This document shows, piece after piece, positions 16,417-23,902 of a stretch of 48,065 nt of DNA. Made by a program: the position numbers and the translations under genes. The notes below the pieces were generated by a model, which saw only the letters and a program-made list of their open reading frames with translations, was not told the origin of the DNA and searched no databases. Source of the DNA: Alcaligenaceae bacterium (lineage in GTDB: Bacteria > Pseudomonadota > Gammaproteobacteria > Burkholderiales > Burkholderiaceae_B); NCBI GenBank assembly GCA_013416405.1, contig JACCET010000014.1, positions 1-48,065 of the forward strand. Reading direction: 5' to 3'. Position 1 is the stretch's first letter. Each line of letters starts with the position of its first letter.

Positions 16417-16492
16417 TGGTGCCGATGAGAGGAGTCGAACCCCCGACCTTCTCATTACGAATGAGCTGCTCTACCAACTGAGCTACATCGGC
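16417..16492 (-). tRNA. tRNA-Thr (anticodon CGT)
   Basis: A 76-nt cloverleaf including encoded CCA. The acceptor stem GCCGATG/CATCGGC and D-stem GCTC/GAGC are perfect. The anticodon arm has the loop TTCGTAA, giving anticodon CGT (reads ACG), with one G-A mismatch at the stem base. The T-arm has TTCGACT in the loop and two G-T wobbles. The 3' end points toward the BREX island, the orientation expected of an integration site. Confidence 0.95.
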
Positions 16493-16512
16493 ACATTTGT
16501 GCTAAGCCCGCT

Positions 16513-16518
16513 ATTATA
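16513..16518 (-). promoter_or_regulatory. -10 box of the tRNA-Thr promoter
   Basis: A perfect TATAAT on the minus strand, followed by a GC-rich discriminator (AGCGGGC) of the kind seen in stable-RNA promoters, about 20 bases before the tRNA 5' end. The -35 region is poor. Confidence 0.55.
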
Positions 16519-16585
16519 CATATTTTGGTTTCGATGGCGGGCGCCATTCCGGTGCAGGCCACGGTGCCTGTAGCGGGGGTTATCC

Positions 16586-16960
16586 ATGAATTCGATAGCA
16601 TGGCTTTTATTCAGTGCGGCGCTGCTGCCGATTGTTGCGGCGGGGGCATCCAAGGCGGGCGGGAAAGCCTACGATAACAACGATCCACGGCAGTGGCTGG
16701 CTAAGCAGCAGGGCTGGCGTGCCAGGGCTAATGCAGCACAGGAAAACTTGTTCGAGGGCTTGCCATTCTTTTATGCCGCTGTCTTGTTTGCCTTGTACAG
16801 CCAGGCTGATCAGGGCTGGTTGATCAGCCTGATGGTGGCTTGGCTGGCCTTAAGGGCGGCCTATCTTGCGATGTATATCACCGGCTATGGCACCCTGCGC
16901 ACTATAGTCTGGGGGCTGGCCTTTGCCGTGAATGTCGCCATATTGTTGTCTGGCGTTTAG
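16586..16960 (+). CDS. MAPEG-family membrane protein
   Basis: A 124-aa integral membrane protein of the MAPEG family (membrane-associated proteins in eicosanoid and glutathione metabolism). It shows four hydrophobic segments: an N-terminal helix (about 3-20), a second after the conserved ARANAAQENLFEGLPFFYAA stretch (about 48-67), and two near 75-95 and 100-122. The RAxxAxxNxxE motif is characteristic and would form the glutathione-related site. Bacterial members are mostly uncharacterised. It is a single gene between the tRNA and the decayed toxin-antitoxin region, presumably native chromosome. Confidence 0.85.
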   Translation: MNSIAWLLFSAALLPIVAAGASKAGGKAYDNNDPRQWLAKQQGWRARANAAQENLFEGLPFFYAAVLFALYSQADQGWLISLMVAWLALRAAYLAMYITGYGTLRTIVWGLAFAVNVAILLSGV

Positions 16961-17007
16961 GCCCTTTTTGATTCCCAGCATCAGGCGTCGTCGCACTGTC
17001 AGAGCGG

Positions 17008-17294
17008 CTATTCGTAGTGTGTCCACATTCTCAAAATACGGACGATACGTTGCTGGACAAACACCTTATACACCAGTCGATGATGAATATTGATTCGGCG
17101 AGAATAGGCGCCAGAGAGATCACCAACCAGCTTCTCGTAAGGCGGTGGATTCTGCAACGGGTCAACCTCCAGTATTCCAATCAGTGCTTGCACTTTGGTC
17201 TTGAAGCCAGATACAGGATTTCCTGGATGGCATCCCAATCTGCCTCGGAGATAAGCACCGCGCTCGAACGCTTGCCGGCAATTCCACTTGTCAG
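17008..17294 (-). pseudogene. Fused remnant of a phd/yefM antitoxin and yoeB-type toxin
   Basis: Two frames tell the story on the minus strand. One reads GKRSSAVLISEADWDAIQE, the C-terminal part of a Phd/YefM antitoxin, up to about 17210. The overlapping frame reads from about FKTKVQALIG to a normal YoeB-family end (DLSGAYSRRINIHHRLVY, then MWTHYE) with stop at 17008. The antitoxin has lost its start and its last residues, and the toxin its first 20 or so residues, as if one deletion joined the middle of the antitoxin to the early toxin; upstream antitoxin sequence is unrecognisable. A 76-codon frame with an ATG at 17238 persists but is not an intact toxin. Conserved toxin C-terminal residues remain, so residual activity cannot be wholly excluded. 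Confidence 0.75.
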
Positions 17295-17381
17295 AAGTTG
17301 ACCAGCCGGTCGCCAGGTGCTATCAGTTGTGAGCTGAAAGAAGCAAGCCGAGTCGCCAACGCCTGTCCCTTTTGCCAGGTA

Positions 17382-17684
17382 TCAGATGATGGCCTGCAAG
17401 CCCTTGTCGGCGATGAGATTGAGCAGCTTGAGGGCTGGCCCCGTGGGATGGGTGTCGCCTTGCTCCCACTTACGCACGGTCGAGGCCGACGTGTGCAAAT
17501 GAAGAGCGAATACAGGTTGGCTGAACTTCAACGCTTCGCGCAGGCGTTTGATGTCGGCAGCGCTGAACTCCCGCACCGGTGGCGGGCAGATCGCGTCGAA
17601 CTCGCGCATTGTTACCTTGCTGATCGCTCCCGTTTCGTGGAGCGCAGCCAGGTCACTACGCAGGGATTCAATGATCTTGCTCAC
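17382..17684 (-). CDS. HigA/NadS-type antitoxin with HTH domain (orphan)
   Basis: A 100-aa protein starting at GTG 17684 with a GAGG ribosome site about eight bases upstream. The C-terminal half is an XRE-type helix-turn-helix (LREALKFSQPVFALHLHTS, then STVRKWEQG), and the whole resembles antitoxins of the HigA/NadS group, which bind both their toxin and their own promoter. The preceding toxin gene is broken, so this is an orphan DNA-binding antitoxin that may still act as a repressor. Its start overlaps the remaining end of the toxin frame, as in intact modules. Confidence 0.75.
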   Translation of the reverse strand: MSKIIESLRSDLAALHETGAISKVTMREFDAICPPPVREFSAADIKRLREALKFSQPVFALHLHTSASTVRKWEQGDTHPTGPALKLLNLIADKGLQAII

Positions 17685-17843
17685 AATATACCTCGAATAA
17701 CACACCAGACTGCAACGCCTTCGACAAGGCTTCTGCACCGTGCGGTAGCCGCCGCTCTTGCCGCTGCCGGGGCGGGCAACACGCTTCTTGTAGAGGAAGC
17801 CACCCAAGTCGGCATCAACTTCGCTATGGCCTTCCAGTTTCAT
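17668..17843 (-). pseudogene. HigB/RelE-like toxin remnant
   Basis: On the minus strand ADLGGFLYKKRVARPGSGKS followed by GGYRTV (about 17735-17820) is the signature block of HigB/RelE-like toxins. After a frame change the expected toxin C-terminus appears as EALSKALQSGVLFEVYCEQD with a TGA at 17668-17670 overlapping the antitoxin start. The toxin N-terminus and the central FxxGFxKxxRxNI block are absent. Its remains begin eight bases after the galE stop. The toxin is therefore inactivated by at least two deletions. Confidence 0.75.
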
Positions 17844-17851
17844 CTTGAAGG

Positions 17852-18850
17852 CTATTTCGCCTCCCACCGCCAAGCATCGTCGCACATGTCCTGTATGCTT
17901 TTACGCGCCCGCCAGCCCAGTTTTTCATACGCCAATTCAGTATCCGCCCAGCAAGCGGCAATGTCGCCGGGGCGTCGGCCCACGATATCGTAGGCTATGG
18001 TTTTGCCGCTGGCCTGTTCGAAGGCTTGGATCATGTCCAGCACCGAATATCCCAGGCCGGTGCCCAGGTTCACGGTCAGCAGATCCTGCTCGGCCTGCAG
18101 GCAATATTGCAAGGCCTGCACATGACCATCGGCCAAATCGGTGACGTGTATGTAGTCGCGCACGCCCGTGCCGTCGGGGGTGTTGTAGTCATTGCCGAAA
18201 ACCTGAACGCGTTCGCGCTGTCCGGTGGCCACCTGCGCGACATAGGGCATGAGGTTGTTGGGCACGCCTTGCGGCGCCTCGCCTATAAGGCCGCTGGGGT
18301 GCGCGCCCACGGGGTTGAAGTAGCGCAAGCGCGCGATGCGCCAGCCAGCCTGGCTGGCATACAGGTTTTCCAGTATGTCTTCGACCACGAGCTTGGTATG
18401 GCCGTAAGGGTTGGTGGCCGAGCGTGGATGGTCTTCGGTCAGTGGCAGTGCTTGCGGGTCGCCATACACGGTGGCCGATGAGGAAAACACCAGCGTTCTG
18501 ACCTGGGCGCGCTGCATGGCCTGCAAGAGCTGAACGCTGCCGTGCACATTATTGTCGTAGTAGGCCAGCGGCATGGCCACCGACTCGCCCACGGCCTTCA
18601 GGCCCGCAAAATGCAATACGGCGGTAATGCGCTCGGTGGCAAACAGGCTGTCGAGCAGGGCAGCGTCGCGAATGTCGCCCTGAACGAATTGGGGTCGAGT
18701 GCCGGTAATGGTTGCAATGGCGTCCAGTACTTGCGCACTGCTGTTGCTCAGGTTGTCCAGTATCACAACGCGGTAGCCCGCCTGCTGTAGTGCAACGGTG
18801 GTATGGCTGCCTATGAAACCGGTGCCGCCGGTGACGAGTATGGTGTTCAT
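17852..18850 (-). CDS. galE: UDP-glucose 4-epimerase GalE
   Basis: A 332-aa short-chain dehydrogenase that interconverts UDP-glucose and UDP-galactose (or the N-acetyl forms) using bound NAD. The Rossmann motif TGGTGFIGSH is at 7-16, the catalytic Ser/Tyr/Lys set appears as SSSATVYG and YGHTK (Y149, K153), and the length is normal for the family. It supplies nucleotide sugars and fits the polysaccharide locus nearby, although it lies on the other strand. Its ATG overlaps the iscB stop as ATGA; the IscB element ends right before it, so the native upstream region has been displaced and expression may depend on read-through. Confidence 0.95.
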   Translation of the reverse strand: MNTILVTGGTGFIGSHTTVALQQAGYRVVILDNLSNSSAQVLDAIATITGTRPQFVQGDIRDAALLDSLFATERITAVLHFAGLKAVGESVAMPLAYYDNNVHGSVQLLQAMQRAQVRTLVFSSSATVYGDPQALPLTEDHPRSATNPYGHTKLVVEDILENLYASQAGWRIARLRYFNPVGAHPSGLIGEAPQGVPNNLMPYVAQVATGQRERVQVFGNDYNTPDGTGVRDYIHVTDLADGHVQALQYCLQAEQDLLTVNLGTGLGYSVLDMIQAFEQASGKTIAYDIVGRRPGDIAACWADTELAYEKLGWRARKSIQDMCDDAWRWEAK

Positions 18851-20253
18851 TCTGTTGCGCGGGAAACCTCGGCCTTCAGGCCGGGGAGGGATAGCGCGGG
18901 CCGCCTCGCGGCCCCTGTTCCCGCTTCTCCTTCAATTGAGGCTATCCAAGAATAACCGTAGCCGTCCGCGCGTTGCAGCACTGTGCAGTGTCGGTAAGAA
19001 ATGCCCTGAATAACTAAAGAATGCGTTTGAATGTTAAAACTACCGCTGGCACGAACCGCCACGCGGCCTTGGTGCGTACCCACTTTCTTACCCGAAGGTA
19101 CCTTGGCGCGCACAAAGTCTCCGGTCGCAAAGCCTTGCACGCGCTTGGAGCGCATCAAGTAGCCTCGCGCAAAGCCATGTTTGGTCAGTCGCGTGCGCTG
19201 GTAGCTGCCGCGTCCGGTGCATTTAATGACGAGCGTCGGTTTCGTCCACGAATGGACTGCGTTGACATCGCCGACACAGGCCGCATCCAGCGAATGCGTC
19301 TTAGGGATACCGAGATGGGAGCGGTTGAACTTGGTGCGCCCGCCCGACGCAAGTTCTAGAGGCAGGCCGGTTTCTTTTAAAGCATTGGCCAGTGCCCAGC
19401 GGGTGCTATTAACCGCTGCGGCATCGCGCAAGGGACGTTTGGTCTGCGCCAGAATGCGCGCGAGCCGGGTCTTATCTATGACGAAATTTTCAATGGGTTG
19501 CGCGCCCTTCTGGGTGTTGCACGGCACGCACGCTAAGGCAAGGTTGGTGATTCGATTCGAGCCGCCTCGAGCACGCGCTAACAGATGTTCAATGTTTAAG
19601 GGCACGCCCTGCACATCACAGTAGCAGCATTTGCGGCCCCACTTCTCTAGGAGATATTCACGGACTTCGTAACCGAAGAGCGTACCTTGCTGGTACTGGA
19701 GGCCGCAAATCTCTGGGTTTTGTAGCGCCTGCATGTCAAAGCGCACGAGCTCACAGCTGAACGCGGCAATAGGCGCCCATCGCTGCAGACGTTCGACCCA
19801 GGCCATGCTGGTATTGACGCGATGCTGTAGGGAGGGCGCAAGCCAGCCTTTAGGCTGGGTGCGGTTCAAGAACCGCGGCGCGCGGTAGCGCAGATTGCCT
19901 CGACGCCGGCGCCGCATGTTACGCCTCGCGGTCAATGACTCACTGATTTGTCGACCGCGATGTACGAGCTCTATAAGGCTAAGCACAGCGGCGTCTCTAG
20001 CCACCTCGCCGGTTGCCGCGTCTACCACTTCTGAATCGCGCACGAGCGCAAGTCCCGTGGTTTTACTGCCAGGGTCTAGCTTTAGGCGTAGCGGCTGGAA
20101 GTCGGCGTCGTTTACGCTTCGGTCAATAAGACGGACGACAAAGGGAACCAAGTGATGCACGCGGGCACGGCCGCGCGCGAGCAGCAATCTAGCGCGCTTC
20201 TCGCTGCAGGGCATCAAGGGGCGGCCTTGACGGTCTAACACGAATACTGCCAT
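18847..20253 (-). CDS. iscB: RNA-guided endonuclease IscB
   Basis: A 468-aa IscB, the transposon-encoded relative and likely ancestor of Cas9. In order: PLMP domain (GRPLMP, about 10-15), RuvC-I LKLDPGSKTTG (D60), arginine-rich bridge helix (RRNMRRRRRGNLRYR, about 110-124), RuvC-II (SCELVRF, E168), HNH domain with CCYC and IEH (H223) and CVPCN, RuvC-III HSLDAAC (D323), then a basic C-terminus. All catalytic positions appear present, so it should cut both strands of a guide-matched target. ATG 20253 is chosen because it has GGAG six bases upstream and begins with the PLMP domain. The omega RNA lies directly upstream. No transposase accompanies it. Confidence 0.92.
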   Translation of the reverse strand: MAVFVLDRQGRPLMPCSEKRARLLLARGRARVHHLVPFVVRLIDRSVNDADFQPLRLKLDPGSKTTGLALVRDSEVVDAATGEVARDAAVLSLIELVHRGRQISESLTARRNMRRRRRGNLRYRAPRFLNRTQPKGWLAPSLQHRVNTSMAWVERLQRWAPIAAFSCELVRFDMQALQNPEICGLQYQQGTLFGYEVREYLLEKWGRKCCYCDVQGVPLNIEHLLARARGGSNRITNLALACVPCNTQKGAQPIENFVIDKTRLARILAQTKRPLRDAAAVNSTRWALANALKETGLPLELASGGRTKFNRSHLGIPKTHSLDAACVGDVNAVHSWTKPTLVIKCTGRGSYQRTRLTKHGFARGYLMRSKRVQGFATGDFVRAKVPSGKKVGTHQGRVAVRASGSFNIQTHSLVIQGISYRHCTVLQRADGYGYSWIASIEGEAGTGAARRPALSLPGLKAEVSRATE

Positions 20254-20609
20254 GCCTTGCTCCACCTTCGTTCTCGGAAACCGTCCGGTGCGGTACTGGG
20301 GTCACTTCAACGCCTCACGGCGGTGTGCCCTTACGGGCCTGGTGACGCAGGTCTAAACGACCTGGCTCCCTTCGACCATGTTGCGTAACAGGTGAAGCCC
20401 CTAAGGGACTTCGGCCACCGCCCGTTTCGTGCCTACCCGGGGCGTGTCTGCTGGGGTGACTTCCAGAGCCTGGCGCTAAGGAAGCACGCCAAGGTGGGTC
20501 TGCTGTCTTTTACTCAACGTAGTGCTAAACCTCAGCACTGGGTCTGGTCAACCTCGGACTTGCAGTCTACTTTCCTACAAGCCCCATCCTTCAGGGTGGG
20601 GTGGTTGAC
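18855..20609 (-). mobile_element. Solo ISC-type element (iscB plus omega RNA), no transposase
   Basis: Boundaries are inferred. The left end (high coordinate) has a subterminal hairpin with CCTGAAGG at its tip (20582-20601). The right end has a hairpin CGGCC-TGAA-GGCCG (18870-18883 on the opposite strand) just before the galE start. Such subterminal hairpins, without terminal inverted repeats or target duplication, are typical of IS200/IS605-superfamily elements. The element lies between the 3' end of an AI-2E-family permease gene and galE. With no IscA/TnpA transposase it would need help in trans to move. Confidence 0.7.
18870..18883. repeat. Right-end subterminal hairpin of the IscB element
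   Basis: CGGCC/GGCCG form a 5-bp stem around a four-base loop. The loop and adjoining bases (CCTGAAGG on the minus strand) are shared with the left-end hairpin at 20582-20601, as expected of paired transposase recognition hairpins. Confidence 0.6.
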
Positions 20610-20625
20610 TCTTCGTGGTTCATCC
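20254..20625 (-). ncRNA. Omega RNA (HEARO RNA) of IscB, with predicted guide
   Basis: About 350 bases of non-coding, strongly structured sequence lie directly upstream of iscB, the place and size class of omega RNA/HEARO. Reading on the minus strand, the scaffold begins with GTCAACC (20603-20609), which pairs with GGTTGAC (20547-20553) and encloses the CCCCA...TGGGG hairpin. Further stems include AAGTCCC/GGGGCTT and CAGGTC/GACCTG. In IscB systems the guide precedes the scaffold and comes from DNA flanking the element; here that is GGATGAACCACGAAGA (20610-20625), within the last codons of the permease gene. The 3' limit and exact guide length are inferred. Confidence 0.75.
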
Positions 20626-21667
20626 TGATAGCCGATGGAAACAGGTCCCAGCAGGCAATGAACAGGGCGGCGAACAGGGGGCCTATGACAAAGCCGTTCA
20701 GGCCAAACACGGCCAGGCCTCCCAGTGTTGAAACCAATATTACGTAGTCAGGAATCTTGGTGTCTTTGCCCACCAGCAGGGGGCGCAAAATATTATCGAC
20801 CAGGCCTATGACCAGCACGCCAAACAGAACCAGGGTCACACCCTGCCAGACGGCGCCGCTGACCAGGAAATAGACAGCCACGGGTACCCAGATGATGGCG
20901 GCGCCCACGGCGGGCAGCAGAGAAAGGAAGGCCATCAGCACACCCCACAGCAGTGCGCCCTGTATGCCCAGGAACCAGAACATGGTGCCGCCCAGCGCGC
21001 CCTGGGTGGCCGCCACCACAATATTGCCCTTTACAGTAGCGCGCACCACGGTGGCAAACTTACGGAACAAATGCTGCTTGTGCTCTTCGCTAAGGGGGAT
21101 CAGGTGTTTGCTGTGCCGGGCCAGTTGGCCGCCGTCGCGCAGCAAAAAGAACAGCAAATACAGCATGACGCCCATGCCGATCAGGAACTCGAAGGTGTTC
21201 TGGCCAACGTTGACGGCTTGCGAAGCCAGGAACTTGCTACCCTGCAAAGCCATGTCGGTGAGTTTTTCGCGTAGGCTGAATACGTCGCCGACCCCGAAAC
21301 GCAGCAATATATCGTGTACAGACGAGGGCAGCGCATTCATGATCTGTTCGAAATAGGCGCCCAAATTCAGCTCGCCCGAACTGATGCGCTGGTAGACGGC
21401 GGCACCTTCCTGCAGCAATGCTCCCGTAATAAATATGAGCGGAAGGATGACGATCAATATGATGATCAGCAGGGTGGCCAGCGCGGCCAGGTTGCGCCGA
21501 CCTTGCATCTTGCCCCGCAGGCTGCGATTCAAGGGCATGAAAATGATGGCCAGGATCGCGCCCCAGAAGATGGCGCCGTAGTAGGGCAGCAGTATCCAGA
21601 TGAAGGCAATGCTGACGGCAGCCAGCAACAGCAGGAAGGATCGAAAATAAAGATTGGAATTGTCCAT
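20591..21667 (-). CDS. AI-2E-family transporter (PerM/YdiK type)
   Basis: A 358-aa polytopic membrane protein of the AI-2E transporter (PF01594) family. Hydrophobic segments are visible at the N-terminus (two, about 8-45), near 62-85, about 155-180, and several in the C-terminal half (about 215-345), with the typical soluble stretch (about 90-150) between. Substrate is unknown; relatives include autoinducer-2 exporters and sodium/proton exchangers. The last residues (STTPP) are read from the IscB element, so the native C-terminus has been altered by the insertion. It lies downstream of a second family member and the carbonic anhydrase on the same strand. Confidence 0.85.
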   Translation of the reverse strand: MDNSNLYFRSFLLLLAAVSIAFIWILLPYYGAIFWGAILAIIFMPLNRSLRGKMQGRRNLAALATLLIIILIVILPLIFITGALLQEGAAVYQRISSGELNLGAYFEQIMNALPSSVHDILLRFGVGDVFSLREKLTDMALQGSKFLASQAVNVGQNTFEFLIGMGVMLYLLFFLLRDGGQLARHSKHLIPLSEEHKQHLFRKFATVVRATVKGNIVVAATQGALGGTMFWFLGIQGALLWGVLMAFLSLLPAVGAAIIWVPVAVYFLVSGAVWQGVTLVLFGVLVIGLVDNILRPLLVGKDTKIPDYVILVSTLGGLAVFGLNGFVIGPLFAALFIACWDLFPSAIRMNHEESTTPP

Positions 21668-21726
21668 CTGGTGCTCAAGTAGTGGGGCGCCAGGCGCAGA
21701 GTGCCCATTCTATGCGAAAAAGTTGC

Positions 21727-22929
21727 TTAATCGCCAAGGAGTTCGGCCACGGGTTCCAGGTCTTCTATGTGCTGTGCAACAACTTTTACGACCATGACGA
21801 TGGGTACGCACAACAACATACCCCATACGCCCCACAGCCAGGCGCCAAACAGCAGTGCCACGAACACAGCGGTGGGATTCATCTTGGCAATGCGCCCGGT
21901 CATCCAGGTAGCCACCAGCATGCCCACGAAGCTGGCCATACCCAATGTAATGGCCGCCACCAGCAGCATCATGGAAAAGGAGTCGAATTGCATGAAGGCG
22001 GCAAAGCCCGTGGCCGCGGCCGCCAGCAAGGAGCCAAAGTAGGGAATAACGTGCAGCAACGCGCCCGCCACGGCCCAGGCGCCGGGGTTCTCTAGTCCGA
22101 TAAGGTGCCATACCGCCCAGCCAATCAGGCCCAGCACCACGTTGGTGACCAGCAGCATCAGCATGTATTTCTGCACCGAGCTGTTGATGTCGTCCAGGAT
22201 CTGCACCGTGATCTTCTTGCGTGTCAACGATGGGCCGGTCAACTTGACCAGCTTGCGTTTGAAGGTGTTGCCCGAGAGCAGCGCAAAAAACACCAGGAAA
22301 AGCACCATGCTCATCTGGCCCAGGAAAGCCGCCGCACTCACCGACCCGGTCCACAGCCAATCGTTCAAATTAAACTCGGGCAGGGCGGGCGCGGCAGGGG
22401 CGGGAAGGTTCTGGCCGGCAATGGATGTCTCGGGCGCGGCCGGGATGGCCGCTTCCTTGAGTGTATTGGCCGCGCTTCTAAGCTTGTCCAGCGTACTCAG
22501 CTCGCCATTATTCATGCGCTTGAAGGCATTGGCCAGTTTGTACGTGGCAATGGGCAGCTCATCCACAATGTCGTCGGCCTGGTTATAGACCGAGATACCC
22601 ACCATAGTGCTGGAACCCAGCAGCGCCAACATGACCAGGCTGGTGGCCACGATACGCGGCAGGCGCAGGCGTTCCAGCCAACACACCAAGGGGTTCAACG
22701 TAAAGGCGATCAACACGCCCAGCACCAAGGGAATGAAAAAAGCCTTGGCCCATTGCAGCGTGAATATCAAGGCAATGGTGGCCAGGATGGTCAAGGGCAG
22801 GCCGCCCACCGGCATACGGCTGGCCAGCTCTGGCGCGATGGCACTGAGTGGGACCGGATCCGGTTGCTCAGCGCTTTGTTCCGCTGCGCTGGTGGAGTTC
22901 GAGGCTTGCGCCGCTTTGGTCGGTTCCAT
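21727..22929 (-). CDS. AI-2E-family transporter, second copy
   Basis: A 400-aa member of the same PF01594 family as its downstream neighbour but clearly divergent. A polar Ser/Pro/Ala-rich N-terminal tail (about 45 residues) precedes paired hydrophobic helices (about 46-80 and 93-112), a soluble Ala/Pro-rich insert (about 150-190) and about five further membrane segments. The GVLIAFTLNPLVCWLERLRL stretch is characteristic. Function and substrate are unknown. The gap to the following permease gene is 59 bases, so the two probably share a transcript. Confidence 0.85.
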   Translation of the reverse strand: MEPTKAAQASNSTSAAEQSAEQPDPVPLSAIAPELASRMPVGGLPLTILATIALIFTLQWAKAFFIPLVLGVLIAFTLNPLVCWLERLRLPRIVATSLVMLALLGSSTMVGISVYNQADDIVDELPIATYKLANAFKRMNNGELSTLDKLRSAANTLKEAAIPAAPETSIAGQNLPAPAAPALPEFNLNDWLWTGSVSAAAFLGQMSMVLFLVFFALLSGNTFKRKLVKLTGPSLTRKKITVQILDDINSSVQKYMLMLLVTNVVLGLIGWAVWHLIGLENPGAWAVAGALLHVIPYFGSLLAAAATGFAAFMQFDSFSMMLLVAAITLGMASFVGMLVATWMTGRIAKMNPTAVFVALLFGAWLWGVWGMLLCVPIVMVVKVVAQHIEDLEPVAELLGD

Positions 22930-22960
22930 CTGCTAGGGCCGCAAAAATTGTAAGAACACG

Positions 22961-23602
22961 TTAGCTATGTTCGGAATAAGGAATAAATTGCCTGGTTTCC
23001 GGATCACGGGTGAACAGCACGCCGGTGCCCACACCAAAGTAGGCGCCATGTAGGGTAAGCGTACCCGCTTCCACCTCTTCGCGCACGGCCGGGAAGGTCA
23101 TCAGGTTTTCAAGACTGTATTCCACGACCGCCCATTCCAGCTTTTGTATCCAACCCTCGCGGTCACCGTTGGGCGGGCCCACACGCTCGGCAACCGGCGC
23201 GATCTGCGACATCCACTTGCCGATGAAATCCCGCTTGGACAAGGGCGCGGCATCGTTGGCAAAGGCGGCAACCCCGCCGCAACTGGCATGGCCCAGCACC
23301 ACAATGTGCTTGACCTTCAAGGCATTGACGCCGAATTCAATGGCTGCGCTGGTGCCGTGAAACGAGGTCTCGGTGTCGGGTTCGCACGGAGGAACCAGAT
23401 TGGCGATATTGCGGATCACAAAAATCTCGCCGGGGCCCGCGTCAAAAATCGTTTCAGGCGCAACCCGCGAGTCGCCACAGCCTATCACCATGATCTCGGG
23501 ATGCTGCCCGGAAGCGGACAGTTCTTCGTAGCGCGCCCGCTCGCGGGCCAGCCGGCCATTCAAGAATGATTGGTAACCAGAAGTCAGTCTGGATGGAAAC
23601 AC
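22961..23602 (-). CDS. Beta-class carbonic anhydrase
   Basis: A 213-aa beta-carbonic anhydrase that interconverts CO2 and bicarbonate using zinc. The ligand motifs are clear: CGDSR (Cys-x-Asp-x-Arg) and GHASCGG (His-x-x-Cys). The full domain and normal length indicate an active enzyme. The start is decided by the ribosome site: AAGGAG runs straight into an upstream GTG, whereas the GTG at 23602 has proper spacing and gives a family-like MFPSRL start. It is divergent from wecB across a 300-base regulatory gap. Confidence 0.92.
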   Translation of the reverse strand: MFPSRLTSGYQSFLNGRLARERARYEELSASGQHPEIMVIGCGDSRVAPETIFDAGPGEIFVIRNIANLVPPCEPDTETSFHGTSAAIEFGVNALKVKHIVVLGHASCGGVAAFANDAAPLSKRDFIGKWMSQIAPVAERVGPPNGDREGWIQKLEWAVVEYSLENLMTFPAVREEVEAGTLTLHGAYFGVGTGVLFTRDPETRQFIPYSEHS

Positions 23603-23800
23603 GTGCACTCCTTTTTCTTTTTAATGGTGGCGTATTTTACTCTCCCTGCGGTTTGCCAGAGCCAATGAATACCTGGGCCCGTGGACGTCACGCACGGCAC
23701 CGTTACTTGGTTTACAAAATGCAATAAAACGAGAGAAATAAAACAAATGCTTGCGGTAGTATGCCCGTGCTGTAGTTGGACACCAAGCTTCGTTAAATGT

Positions 23801-23819
23801 CACTTAATGTCATTAAGTG
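23801..23819. promoter_or_regulatory. 19-bp palindrome upstream of wecB
   Basis: CACTTAATG and CATTAAGTG are perfect 9-bp arms around a single central base, in the divergent gap between the carbonic anhydrase and wecB and 84 bases before the wecB start. A dyad of this form is typical of an operator for a dimeric regulator. The rest of the gap (23609-23902) is AT-rich and contains no gene; no promoter can be assigned confidently. Confidence 0.55.
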
Positions 23820-23902
23820 TACTTATCCTTCCAGTAGTATTGCAGCGCACAAACCAGATATGCACATTGTTTATTAGCAAGGGTAGAGGCTGTAGCGTCA
23901 TC

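Noticed and set aside
17298-17993. 231-codon plus-strand frame
   Set aside because: It is antisense to the higBA remnant and the galE end, which have recognisable protein motifs on the other strand.
20392-20628. 78-codon plus-strand frame in the omega RNA region
   Set aside because: It is antisense to a structured non-coding RNA with paired stems; no protein resemblance.
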